DNA of 22,990 nt, from the NCBI GenBank assembly GCA_035716005.1, contig DASTKG010000162.1:1-22990 (forward strand). The letters are read 5' to 3'. Below are positions 16,107-22,990 of the stretch, in pieces. The translations under genes were made by a program, and so were the position numbers. Position 1 is the stretch's first letter. Each line of letters starts with the position of its first letter. A model generated the notes under the pieces. That model did not search any database. It worked only from the letters and a program-made list of their open reading frames with translations, and was not told the DNA's origin. Source of the stretch: SZUA-252 sp035716005. GTDB taxonomy: Bacteria; Eisenbacteria; RBG-16-71-46; SZUA-252.

Positions 16107-16598
16107 ATGTCGAAGCCGACCACCGCCGACGCCGAACTTCTGCTCCACCTCTACGAGATCCGTCGGGATCCCGAGCTCCGGAAGGCGCGGCAGTGGCTGC
16201 TCTCCGAGTTCAAGGCGACCACCTGGGACGAGATCGCGGCGATCTACCTCGACGGAAGCGAGGCCGACCGCTGGTACCGCATGGCCACCTCCTATTGGGA
16301 GATGGTCGCGGCCATGGTGAACCGCGGCGTCCTGAACGAGGAGCTCTACTTCGACAGCACGGGCGAACACATCGTGGTCTGGAACAAGGTGAAGATGATC
16401 GTGCCGGGAGCGCGGGAAAAGGTCCGCCCGACCTACCTCTGGAATCTGGAGCAGATGGCGCGCCGCCACCTGGCCTGGCGCGAACAGACCGCCTCCTCCC
16501 CGGCCGCGGTCGCCGCGATGATCGAGGCCGGTTCCCGCTGGGGCGCGAAGACCGGGAAGAGGGCGAAGCCCGAGAAGTCGAAGAAGCGCGGCCGGTGA
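16107..16598 (+). CDS. Conserved-looking hypothetical protein, first gene of aroC operon
   Basis: This 163-residue soluble protein starts at an ATG with a strong GGAGGAA site. It appears mostly helical, with motifs LRKARQWLLSEF, DRWYRMATSYWEMVAAMVNRG and VLNEELYFDSTGEHIVVW. The last 15 or so residues are very basic (KTGKRAKPEKSKKRGR), which could contact nucleic acid. There is no signal peptide or membrane segment. The central pattern resembles small DUF4760-type proteins, but I cannot confirm a family. It overlaps aroC by four bases (GTGA), so the two are translationally coupled; whether they share a function is unknown. Confidence 0.75.
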   Translation: MSKPTTADAELLLHLYEIRRDPELRKARQWLLSEFKATTWDEIAAIYLDGSEADRWYRMATSYWEMVAAMVNRGVLNEELYFDSTGEHIVVWNKVKMIVPGAREKVRPTYLWNLEQMARRHLAWREQTASSPAAVAAMIEAGSRWGAKTGKRAKPEKSKKRGR

Positions 16599-17689
16599 GC
16601 AGCGTCTTCGGCAAGCTGCTCACGCTGACGACCTTCGGCGAGAGCCACGGGCCCGCGGTCGGCGTGGTGCTCGACGGCTGCCCGCCCGGCCTGGCTCTCG
16701 ACGCCGCGCTCGTCCAGCGCGATCTCGATCGCCGCCGCCCCGGCCAGAGCGCCGTCACCACGCAGCGGCGCGAGCCCGACGCGGTGGAGATCGTCTCAGG
16801 CGTCTTCGAGGGTGTGACGACCGGCGCCACGATCGCCATGATCGTCCGGAGCGTCGACGCGCGTTCCGCCGACTACGCGAATCTGAAAGACCTCTTCCGT
16901 CCAGGTCACGCCGACTACACCTATCTCGCCAAGTACGGCGTTCGCGACTATCGCGGGAGCGGCCGCTCGTCGGGACGCGAAACGGTGGCGCGCGTGGCGG
17001 CGGGAGCCGTGGCGCGGGCTCTGTTGGCGCGCGCGGGCGTTTCGGTCCGCGCGGGGACCGTGCAGGTGGGCGGCGTCGTCGCGACGGGGCGCGACTGGGG
17101 GATCGCCGAGTCGAACGCGGTCCGCTCCCCCGACGCGGCCGCGGCCGCGGCGATGGAACACGCGATCGTGGAGGCACGGGAGCGTGGCGACTCGCTCGGC
17201 GGCGTGGTGGAGATCGTGGCCGAGGGCGTCCCCGCCGGTCTCGGCGATCCCGTCTTCGACAAGCTCGACGCCACGCTCGCGCACGCGCTCCTGTCGATCG
17301 GCGCCGTGAAGGGCTTCGAGGTTGGCGACGGCTTCGCCGCGGCGCGGCTTTGCGGCTCCGAGATGAACGACCGGATGACCGCGGGCGGCTTCGAGACCAA
17401 CCACGCCGGAGGGATCCTCGGCGGCATTTCCACCGGGCAGCCGATCGTCGCGCGGATCGCGGTGAAGCCGCCGTCGTCGATCGCCGTCGCGCAGAAGACG
17501 GTCGACCGCGAGGGGGCCGCGCGCGACTTCGCCATCGCCGGCCGCCACGATCCCTGCCTGTGCCCACGCGTCGTGCCGGTGGCCGAGGCGATGACCTGCC
17601 TCGTGCTCGCCGATCACTGGCTCCGGCAGCGCGCGGTGGAATCGACGCGGCCCGACCCGGGGCTGAAGTGGCCGCCGGCCGCGTCATGA
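16595..17689 (+). CDS. aroC: Chorismate synthase
   Basis: This 364-residue enzyme of the shikimate pathway converts 5-enolpyruvylshikimate-3-phosphate to chorismate and needs reduced FMN. All three family signatures are visible: GESHGPAVGVVLDGCPPG near the N-terminus, YRGSGRSSGRETVARVAAGA in the middle, and FETNHAGGILGGISTGQP towards the end, followed by GRHDPCLCPRVVPVAEAM. The start is GTG in a GTGA overlap with the preceding gene, and the end overlaps the next gene by ATGA. Length and motifs are typical, so it should be functional. Confidence 0.97.
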   Translation: MSSVFGKLLTLTTFGESHGPAVGVVLDGCPPGLALDAALVQRDLDRRRPGQSAVTTQRREPDAVEIVSGVFEGVTTGATIAMIVRSVDARSADYANLKDLFRPGHADYTYLAKYGVRDYRGSGRSSGRETVARVAAGAVARALLARAGVSVRAGTVQVGGVVATGRDWGIAESNAVRSPDAAAAAAMEHAIVEARERGDSLGGVVEIVAEGVPAGLGDPVFDKLDATLAHALLSIGAVKGFEVGDGFAAARLCGSEMNDRMTAGGFETNHAGGILGGISTGQPIVARIAVKPPSSIAVAQKTVDREGAARDFAIAGRHDPCLCPRVVPVAEAMTCLVLADHWLRQRAVESTRPDPGLKWPPAAS

Positions 17690-18648
17690 TCGAATCGATC
17701 CGCACGCGCGTCACCGACCTCCTTCGAATCCGCTACCCCATCCTCCAGGCCGGCATGGTCTGGGCTTCGGGACACCGCCTCGCCGCCGCGTGCGCCGAGG
17801 CCGGCATCCTCGGCTGCATCGGCTCGGGCTCCATGAAGCAGGAGATGCTGCGCGAGCAGATACCGAAAGCGCGCGCGGCGACGACGGGGCGGCTCGCGGT
17901 GAACGTCCCCCTCCTGCGCGGCGACGCGGCCGAACTCCTGGCCATCGCGCTCGGCGAAGGAATCGACGTCATCGTGACGAGCGCCGGCAATCCCGCGCTC
18001 GCGGCGCCGGCGATCAAGGGCGCGGGCGCCGCCTGGATTCACGTCGTCCCTTCGGTGAAGCACGGCAAGAAGGCGGAGTCGTGCGGCGTCGACATGGTGA
18101 TCGGCGAGGGGTTCGAGGCGGGCGGGCACAACAGCCCCGACGAGATCACCACCATCGCGCTCATCCCTCAGCTCGTGGACGCGGTGAGCGTGCCGGTCGT
18201 GGCGGCGGGCGGCATCGCCGACGGCCGCGGCTTCCTGGCCGCGCTGGCGCTCGGCGCCGAGGGAATCTCGGTGGGGACCCGCTTCGCCGCGACGCTCGAG
18301 TCGAGCGCGCACGAGAACTACAAGCGCGCCGTGGTCGACGCGGGCGACGCCGCGACCGCTCTCTTCGCGAAGCCGCTCGGCCCGGTGCGGGCGATCAAGA
18401 ACGCCTGGGTCGACCGCGTGCGCGAGGCCGAGGCGCGGGGCGTTCCGCGTGAGGAGCTGGCCGCGGTCTACGGGGTCAAGCACGCGCGGCTCGGAATTCT
18501 GGAGGGCGACGTCGTCGAGGGCGAACTCGAGGCCGGCCAGTCGAGCGGGCTCATCCACGACGTCCTCCCCGCCGCGGAGGTGGTGCGGCGGTTCGTGGAG
18601 GGATACGCTGAAGCCCGCCGGAGGATCGACCGGCTCCCGATGAGGTGA
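17686..18648 (+). CDS. FMN-dependent FabK / nitronate monooxygenase-like oxidoreductase
   Basis: This 320-residue TIM-barrel flavoprotein has RYPILQAGMVWASGHRLAAACAEAG at the N-terminus, EGFEAGGHNS (141-150) with the catalytic-region His148, the phosphate-binding AAGGIADGRG (173-182), and GTRFAATLES near residue 200. These fit the shared FabK (enoyl-ACP reductase II) and nitronate monooxygenase/2-nitropropane dioxygenase family. Motifs alone do not separate the two activities. The ATG overlaps the aroC stop by four bases. If it is FabK, it would supply the last step of fatty acid elongation; absence of fabI elsewhere would support that. Confidence 0.88.
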   Translation: MIESIRTRVTDLLRIRYPILQAGMVWASGHRLAAACAEAGILGCIGSGSMKQEMLREQIPKARAATTGRLAVNVPLLRGDAAELLAIALGEGIDVIVTSAGNPALAAPAIKGAGAAWIHVVPSVKHGKKAESCGVDMVIGEGFEAGGHNSPDEITTIALIPQLVDAVSVPVVAAGGIADGRGFLAALALGAEGISVGTRFAATLESSAHENYKRAVVDAGDAATALFAKPLGPVRAIKNAWVDRVREAEARGVPREELAAVYGVKHARLGILEGDVVEGELEAGQSSGLIHDVLPAAEVVRRFVEGYAEARRRIDRLPMR

Positions 18649-18650
18649 CG

Positions 18651-19328
18651 ATGCGCCTGCTTTTCGCGGTCCTGTTCGTCTGGTCGTCCGCGGTCTCCGT
18701 TCCCGCATTCGCGGAAGTCCCCTGTTCTTCGCCCCCGGAATCCTCGGCGTGCCCCGACTCGATCCGGGGCAAGGGGATCGCCGCGCTCCGCGCGCGCGTC
18801 GGCGCGGAGCGGGCCGACCCGTGGTTCACCGCGCGGCCCGATTGCTGCCGGCCCTTCACGCGCAGGAGCCTCGATGGACCCGTGCCGCTCGAGCTGGGAG
18901 AGTCCGTCCGCGCGCTCGGCGGTGCCATCGGAGACGACCAGCTCCTTGGGTGGCGGCTCGAATTCGATCGCGCGATCCCGAAGGCGCCCTGGGCCGGCGG
19001 CAAGACCTACGTCTTCGTCGATACGCTCGGCGCGCCTCTCGGCTTTTGGGGCGTCGATAGCTGCGCCGTTCATCCGGAGCGCTGCTGGTTCAGCCTCGAT
19101 TTCGAAGGCGCGAGAAAGCTCGCGCGCGTCTTCGGGCTCGAGCCCGGCATCGCGCCATGGGCGATAAGCTTCGCGTGGGAACCCGAGCGCCAGAGATTCG
19201 TCTGGATCGTCCGGAACACGCTCGAGATGGAGGCGGGTAAGCCGGACCGGGCGGGCCGCGAGCTCTACATCGATGCGAATAGCCGGTTGCTCCTGGCCGA
19301 ACAGCGGTGGGTCACGACAGGCGAATAG
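18651..19328 (+). CDS. Exported Cys-containing protein of unknown function
   Basis: From the ATG at 18651 this is 225 residues with a clear signal peptide (MRLLFAVLFVWSSAVSVPAFA). A GTG two codons earlier (18645) overlaps the upstream stop and is an alternative start. The mature protein has several Cys residues in pairs (CSSPPESSAC, DCC, SCAVHPERC), which suggests periplasmic disulfides. The C-terminal RFVWIVRNTLEM and ELYIDANSRLLLAEQRW segments recall PepSY-like strands, but this is only a resemblance. It follows the FabK-like gene directly and may be cotranscribed. Confidence 0.75.
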   Translation: MRLLFAVLFVWSSAVSVPAFAEVPCSSPPESSACPDSIRGKGIAALRARVGAERADPWFTARPDCCRPFTRRSLDGPVPLELGESVRALGGAIGDDQLLGWRLEFDRAIPKAPWAGGKTYVFVDTLGAPLGFWGVDSCAVHPERCWFSLDFEGARKLARVFGLEPGIAPWAISFAWEPERQRFVWIVRNTLEMEAGKPDRAGRELYIDANSRLLLAEQRWVTTGE

Positions 19329-19416
19329 CGCGGTCGCGAAACCGAAACCTACCTCGAGCAGGCACTCCGCGCTCGCGTCGGTCGCATTTGGTACACCTCC
19401 GCCGCGCCCCTCGAAC

Positions 19417-19432
19417 TGGCTCGAACGAGCCA
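19417..19432. promoter_or_regulatory. Inverted repeat in 212-bp intergenic gap
   Basis: TGGCTCG and CGAGCCA form 7-bp arms around AA. TCGAAC also occurs as a direct repeat at 19411-19416 and 19421-19426. The site lies in the gap 19329-19540 between the exported protein and the helical protein. There is no T-tract after it, so an operator is as likely as a terminator. No convincing promoter hexamers were seen in the rest of the gap. Confidence 0.35.
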
Positions 19433-19540
19433 TCCCAAGCCGCCGCGCGCCAATCGCTTCGACCGTCCCGACGGGCCCACCCCAGGCCCCAATCTTGCAG
19501 GTCTCGTCTCGCCTCGACCCCGACCCAAGGAGACAACACC

Positions 19541-20041
19541 ATGCAAGGCGACAAGATCGAAGAGCTGTTGGCCAACGCTCACGAGGGGACGAAGGAGTGG
19601 GACGACGCGATGACCCGCGGGCGCGCCCTGGTCGACTCGGCGGCGCAGGATACGTCGCCGTCGGCCACGACCGCCAAGCTCCGCCAGGCGATGCGTCACT
19701 TCCAGACCGCCATCGCGGTCAACTCCGCGAAGGACGAGGGCTACGGCTGGCTGGCGCGCACGCTGCGCCTCCTGTCGCAGTCGGTTCGCGATCGGAGCCC
19801 CGAGGCCTCGATCCACTGTCTCCGCTACGCCTCCGCGGTCGCGTGGGAAGCCCGCATGAAAACCCCCGCCGCGTCGCTCTCCGTCTTCACGAAGCAGGAG
19901 GCGAAGACGCTCCTCGCGTGGGTCCGCATGTCGAAGCGGCTCGATCCCAAGGCCGGCGAGGCCGAAATGGAAGCGCTTCGCGCCGAGTTCTTGACGCCGG
20001 CGCTCGATCCCGACACGATGGCCGCCGTCACGGGGGTCTAG
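19541..20041 (+). CDS. Helical cytosolic protein of unknown function
   Basis: This 166-residue protein starts at an ATG with AAGGAGA at optimal spacing, so expression is likely. It has no signal peptide or membrane segment. Predicted helices include KLRQAMRHFQTAIAVNSAKDEGYGWLARTL and ASIHCLRYASAVAWEARMK, spaced in a way that suggests TPR-like helical hairpins, a fold used for protein contacts. Earlier in-frame starts run through non-coding-looking sequence and lack a ribosome binding site. I cannot assign a family. Confidence 0.72.
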   Translation: MQGDKIEELLANAHEGTKEWDDAMTRGRALVDSAAQDTSPSATTAKLRQAMRHFQTAIAVNSAKDEGYGWLARTLRLLSQSVRDRSPEASIHCLRYASAVAWEARMKTPAASLSVFTKQEAKTLLAWVRMSKRLDPKAGEAEMEALRAEFLTPALDPDTMAAVTGV

Positions 20042-20100
20042 ACGGGACGACGTCGGCCGAACCGTTCCGCACCCTCCGTCGCGTCACGGAGGTTGGCCGG

Positions 20101-20559
20101 ATGAGGTTCGCGACTCGCACTCGAACGATGGTCACGATGGGCGGACAGCTCGCGCTGTTCGCCCTCGTCGTTTTGGCAGGCTGCGCCCGCGACACGAGCA
20201 CGCTCACCCCGGCCTGGCAGCAGCGCTTCGAGACGGAGGGGATCGTCCGCCGCGCCGACAACGTCATCGTGCGCCACACGCGCGAGGCGGGCCGCTGGGA
20301 CAACTCCTACAAAGACCGCCTCGCCTCGCTCCTCGTGACCCACGGGACGATCTTGATTCACCAAGGGGAACGGGTGCTGCTCGAGGTGACGCCGCGGACG
20401 CGCCGCGACATCTCGATCACGCGCCGGGGCGGGCGGGTTCGAATCCGGGCCGTGGGTCAGCGGGTGACCGAGATCTTCTCGTTCGAGCCGAAGGAGGATG
20501 CCGCGGGGTGGGCGGAGGATCTGAGGGAGGTCGCCTCTCCCGCCGGACGCACTCCATAG
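20101..20559 (+). CDS. Small lipoprotein with possible PH-like domain
   Basis: This 152-residue protein starts at an ATG with GGAGG eight bases upstream. Residues 10-27 are hydrophobic and end in the lipobox LAGC with Cys28, so it is a predicted lipoprotein. The mature part has a strand pattern (LLVTHGTILIHQ, ERVLLEVTPRT, DISITRRGGRVRIRAV, TEIFSFEPKED) followed by a C-terminal helix with the 'ED..GWAEDL' pattern seen at the end of PH and GRAM folds. The PH-like call is by pattern only. It lies 73 bp upstream of the exported phospholipase D-like gene on the same strand, which suggests a shared envelope role. Confidence 0.74.
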   Translation: MRFATRTRTMVTMGGQLALFALVVLAGCARDTSTLTPAWQQRFETEGIVRRADNVIVRHTREAGRWDNSYKDRLASLLVTHGTILIHQGERVLLEVTPRTRRDISITRRGGRVRIRAVGQRVTEIFSFEPKEDAAGWAEDLREVASPAGRTP

Positions 20560-20632
20560 GTCGCCCTTGCCGCCGAGGCTCGCGGGCGTATCCTTCGGAG
20601 TGGCGTTCTTGCGCCGCAACGGAGGAGGTTTC

Positions 20633-22990
20633 TTGCGCTCGGGGGGGCGAATCCCAGGCTTTCCGATCCTACCGGGGCGTCCGCGACGCAGCGGGCGGGG
20701 GAAGCCGCGGGGCAGCCCCACAACCCTGCATGTCCTACGGTGTGCTCCGTTCCTCCTCCTCTTGCATCACGTCTCCGCCGCCCAGACGGCCCCGGTCGAT
20801 TCGGTGCTCTCGAGTCCGCAGAGCAGGGTCGCCGCCGCGCCGATCGCGGCTCCGGCGCCGTTTCCGAGCAGACCCCTCTCCCTCGGCCAGCCAGCCCGAA
20901 TCGGACTCCAGTTCGGCCCCCTCGCCGGCTACGACTTCGACCGGGATCAGGCGGCGACACGCTTGTTCGTCAACACGTCAAAGCCCATTTTCGGGCCCAA
21001 ACTCGGAGGGTTCCAGGGAGAATTGGAAGCGTCGGTTGGAACGATCGGGGCGTCGTCGTACGGGTCGGTGGGCGCGAACCTGGGTCTCCCGTGGTGCGTG
21101 GCCGGTGCGGAGTATTCCGGCTCGACGAAGGACATTCATCTCGTGCTCTCGCTGCGTTTCCCATGGCGCCGCGGCGGACTGTTTCGAAGCGGCGACCTGA
21201 TTCGCGTCGATTACCATGGCGGCCAGGAAGCGATCCTCGCGGGAATCTCGTTCCGTTCGCCCTTCACGCGCTACCATCCGAACCGGCCGCGCCGCAGGAA
21301 CGTGACGCTCCCGGCGTCGACCGCCTCCCTCCGCGCGCCCCCTACGTCCGACAGCGGACTCGACACGGCCGTCGAGAAGAATCTCGCGGCGGTCGAGCAC
21401 TCCATCGCCTGGATGGAGCGAATGCTGACCCCTCGATTCGATCCCAATCACTTCGAGAAATCCGCGGCCGGCTACCGCGACCATATCCGACAGCCGGGCC
21501 ACGCGTACCGCGACGAGGACGCCGCCTATCACCGCTCGCTCGACGCCGCCTTCACCGTCGCGGTCGGGGGCGACAGCACGTCGGGCCGCGCGGTGGCCGC
21601 CCTCGCTGAGTCGATCCTCTTCCGCGATGTCCTCGTCCCGTTCGATCGGGAGTTCGGCCAAGCGAAGTCGCCGAAGCATGCCGGGGGCCTTTGCGCCCAA
21701 GCCCTCCCCGGGTTCGATGAACGGCTCGCCTCGCTTCTCCCGACGCTGGGGGTCTCGCCCGCCGTCCGCTCGGCGGCCCCGGCGCGTTGCCACGAGATTC
21801 TCCGCCGGGTTCTGCTCGCCGTTCGCAGGGCATCGGAGGAAGCAGGCGACCGATGGCGAAACCGCTACCTCCTCTGGTGCAACGAGGGCGCGCTGGCCTG
21901 GCTCCCGCTCAATTCCGGGCTGCGCCCCGAACAGTACGACACGCAGCAAGAGTGGGACTCCGTGCTGGCCGCGGTCGCGGGCGAACCGTTCACCGAGGCG
22001 AACACGTTCGAGTACCTCATGATGGAGCAGTTCCATCCCGGCCTGAAGCGGATGATCCGTGAGACTCGCGACTACCAGGTGACGATCGTCCACGATTTCC
22101 GAGGCGTCAACAGCAGCGGATCGGGCGACATGTACGGATGGGATCTCGTTGTCGACGGGTACATGGAGGCGTTCGCCCGCGCGATCCGGGAATTGGACGA
22201 GGGCGAACGCGATCATCTGCCGCAGTTCTTCCTCTTCCTCGACGACAACTACTACGAAGCGAACGGCTCACGCGACATCGTCAGCTATCTCGAGAATCTC
22301 TACCACCCCTCGCTTCCGAACCTGAAGCCTCGGGCTTTCCGCGACCAGATCGACGCGGCCCATGACAGCCTGCTCGCGGCGGTCCGAAATTCCAGCGCGT
22401 TGAAGGGAATCGGCGAAGGCCGGCTCCGGGACCTCATCAAGGTCCACGTGAACATCACCAACCGCTTCGACCCGACCTTCGTGCTCGACGTGACGCATCG
22501 AGACCACCGCAAGATGGCCTTTCGCGACGTCTCCGAAGCGGATCCCGCGGCCGGAATCCTGCTGGTTACGGGCCAGGGGATCGGAGAACACTACAACGGC
22601 ACGGGGTGGGAGGATCGCAGCCTCAGCCTCCGCGGCACGGCGCTCGTCGAGGCGAAGACGGCGGCTCGGAATCTTTTTCTCCGGCAGGGGTTCAACCCGG
22701 AAGAGGTCCCGGATTGTCTCCGGCCGCAGCCCTTGCCGGCGGATTACTCCGAGCGCTGCGCGCGGCTGCGCGAGAGCGGCTGGACGACCCCCGCGAGCAT
22801 CCTGACGAATGAGACCGGTTACGGCACGAAGGAAGCGTCCGTCCTGAAAACCACGATCTACAACCTCGCGCCTCCGGGAAGCGTCATCCTCTGCTACGAC
22901 TCGATCTGGACGAGCGAGTTCTGGGCGGGCATGCTCGTGGGCGCCGCGCTCCGCGGCAGCCACGAATTTCCGATCGGCCCCACGCCCCCG
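20633..22990 (+). CDS. Exported phospholipase D superfamily protein, 3' end beyond window
   Basis: The frame is open from the stop at 20522 to the right edge. The proposed start is TTG at 20633, after GGAGGAGG with 4-7-base spacing, giving 786 codons so far. GTG at 20600 is an alternative with no ribosome binding site. A long Arg-rich n-region precedes a hydrophobic core and a likely signal peptidase site near VSAAQ (47-51). Residues of about 88-215 are alternating beta strands like a membrane barrel or jelly roll, and 240-470 are mostly helical. A phospholipase D catalytic motif HxK(x)4D is present at H625, K627 and D632, followed by TGQGIGEHYNGTGWEDR (646-662), which matches the usual 'GGxNIGDxY..W.D' element. 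A second HKD motif would be expected past the edge. Substrate is unknown. Confidence 0.82.
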   Translation, partial: MRSGGRIPGFPILPGRPRRSGRGKPRGSPTTLHVLRCAPFLLLLHHVSAAQTAPVDSVLSSPQSRVAAAPIAAPAPFPSRPLSLGQPARIGLQFGPLAGYDFDRDQAATRLFVNTSKPIFGPKLGGFQGELEASVGTIGASSYGSVGANLGLPWCVAGAEYSGSTKDIHLVLSLRFPWRRGGLFRSGDLIRVDYHGGQEAILAGISFRSPFTRYHPNRPRRRNVTLPASTASLRAPPTSDSGLDTAVEKNLAAVEHSIAWMERMLTPRFDPNHFEKSAAGYRDHIRQPGHAYRDEDAAYHRSLDAAFTVAVGGDSTSGRAVAALAESILFRDVLVPFDREFGQAKSPKHAGGLCAQALPGFDERLASLLPTLGVSPAVRSAAPARCHEILRRVLLAVRRASEEAGDRWRNRYLLWCNEGALAWLPLNSGLRPEQYDTQQEWDSVLAAVAGEPFTEANTFEYLMMEQFHPGLKRMIRETRDYQVTIVHDFRGVNSSGSGDMYGWDLVVDGYMEAFARAIRELDEGERDHLPQFFLFLDDNYYEANGSRDIVSYLENLYHPSLPNLKPRAFRDQIDAAHDSLLAAVRNSSALKGIGEGRLRDLIKVHVNITNRFDPTFVLDVTHRDHRKMAFRDVSEADPAAGILLVTGQGIGEHYNGTGWEDRSLSLRGTALVEAKTAARNLFLRQGFNPEEVPDCLRPQPLPADYSERCARLRESGWTTPASILTNETGYGTKEASVLKTTIYNLAPPGSVILCYDSIWTSEFWAGMLVGAALRGSHEFPIGPTPP

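Noticed and set aside
20740..21609. 289-codon plus-strand frame, and a 412-codon minus-strand frame at 20978-22216
   Set aside because: Both lie over the phospholipase D-like gene, whose own frame has a signal peptide and catalytic motif and stays open to the edge.

Overview
The window is high-GC bacterial DNA with short intergenic gaps and many 4-bp gene overlaps. A long secreted protein ends in a FlgD-like Ig C-terminal domain, a kind common in the FCB superphylum and in candidate phyla near it (Eisenbacteria, Krumholzibacteriota, Gemmatimonadota-like lineages). Together with a bacterial type A RNase P RNA and a 14-subunit-type complex I, this suggests an uncultured Gram-negative, didermal, respiring bacterium of that kind. 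The phylum assignment is inference only.

Layout. Positions 1-5096 (minus strand) hold a lipoprotein that runs off the left edge, a 914-residue modular secreted protein and a PLP-dependent class V aminotransferase. Positions 5139-13502 (minus) are a compact complex I (NADH:quinone oxidoreductase) operon, transcribed in the order nuoA-C-E-H-J-K-L-M-N. It lacks nuoB, nuoD, nuoF, nuoG and nuoI. Upstream on the same strand lie a metallo-beta-lactamase-fold hydrolase (13612-14457) and the RNase P RNA gene rnpB (14505-14870).

Positions 14936-18648 hold housekeeping genes: a HAD hydrolase (plus), an RNase HI-like protein (minus, convergent, sharing a CTAG double stop) and a plus-strand operon of an unknown small protein, chorismate synthase (aroC) and a FabK/nitronate-monooxygenase-like flavoprotein, joined by 4-bp overlaps. 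Positions 18651-22990 (plus) carry four poorly characterised genes: a Cys-containing exported protein, a helical cytosolic protein, a lipoprotein with a possible PH-like fold, and a large exported phospholipase D superfamily protein. The last gene continues past the right edge.

Function. The nuo cluster encodes every proton-pumping membrane subunit (A, H, J, K, L, M, N) but only C and E of the peripheral arm, so the Fe-S/FMN catalytic subunits must be encoded elsewhere or be replaced. The right-hand end looks like an envelope-directed lipid-modifying locus. The large genes at both edges have no stop codon inside the window; I found them by reading the frames through to the edges.
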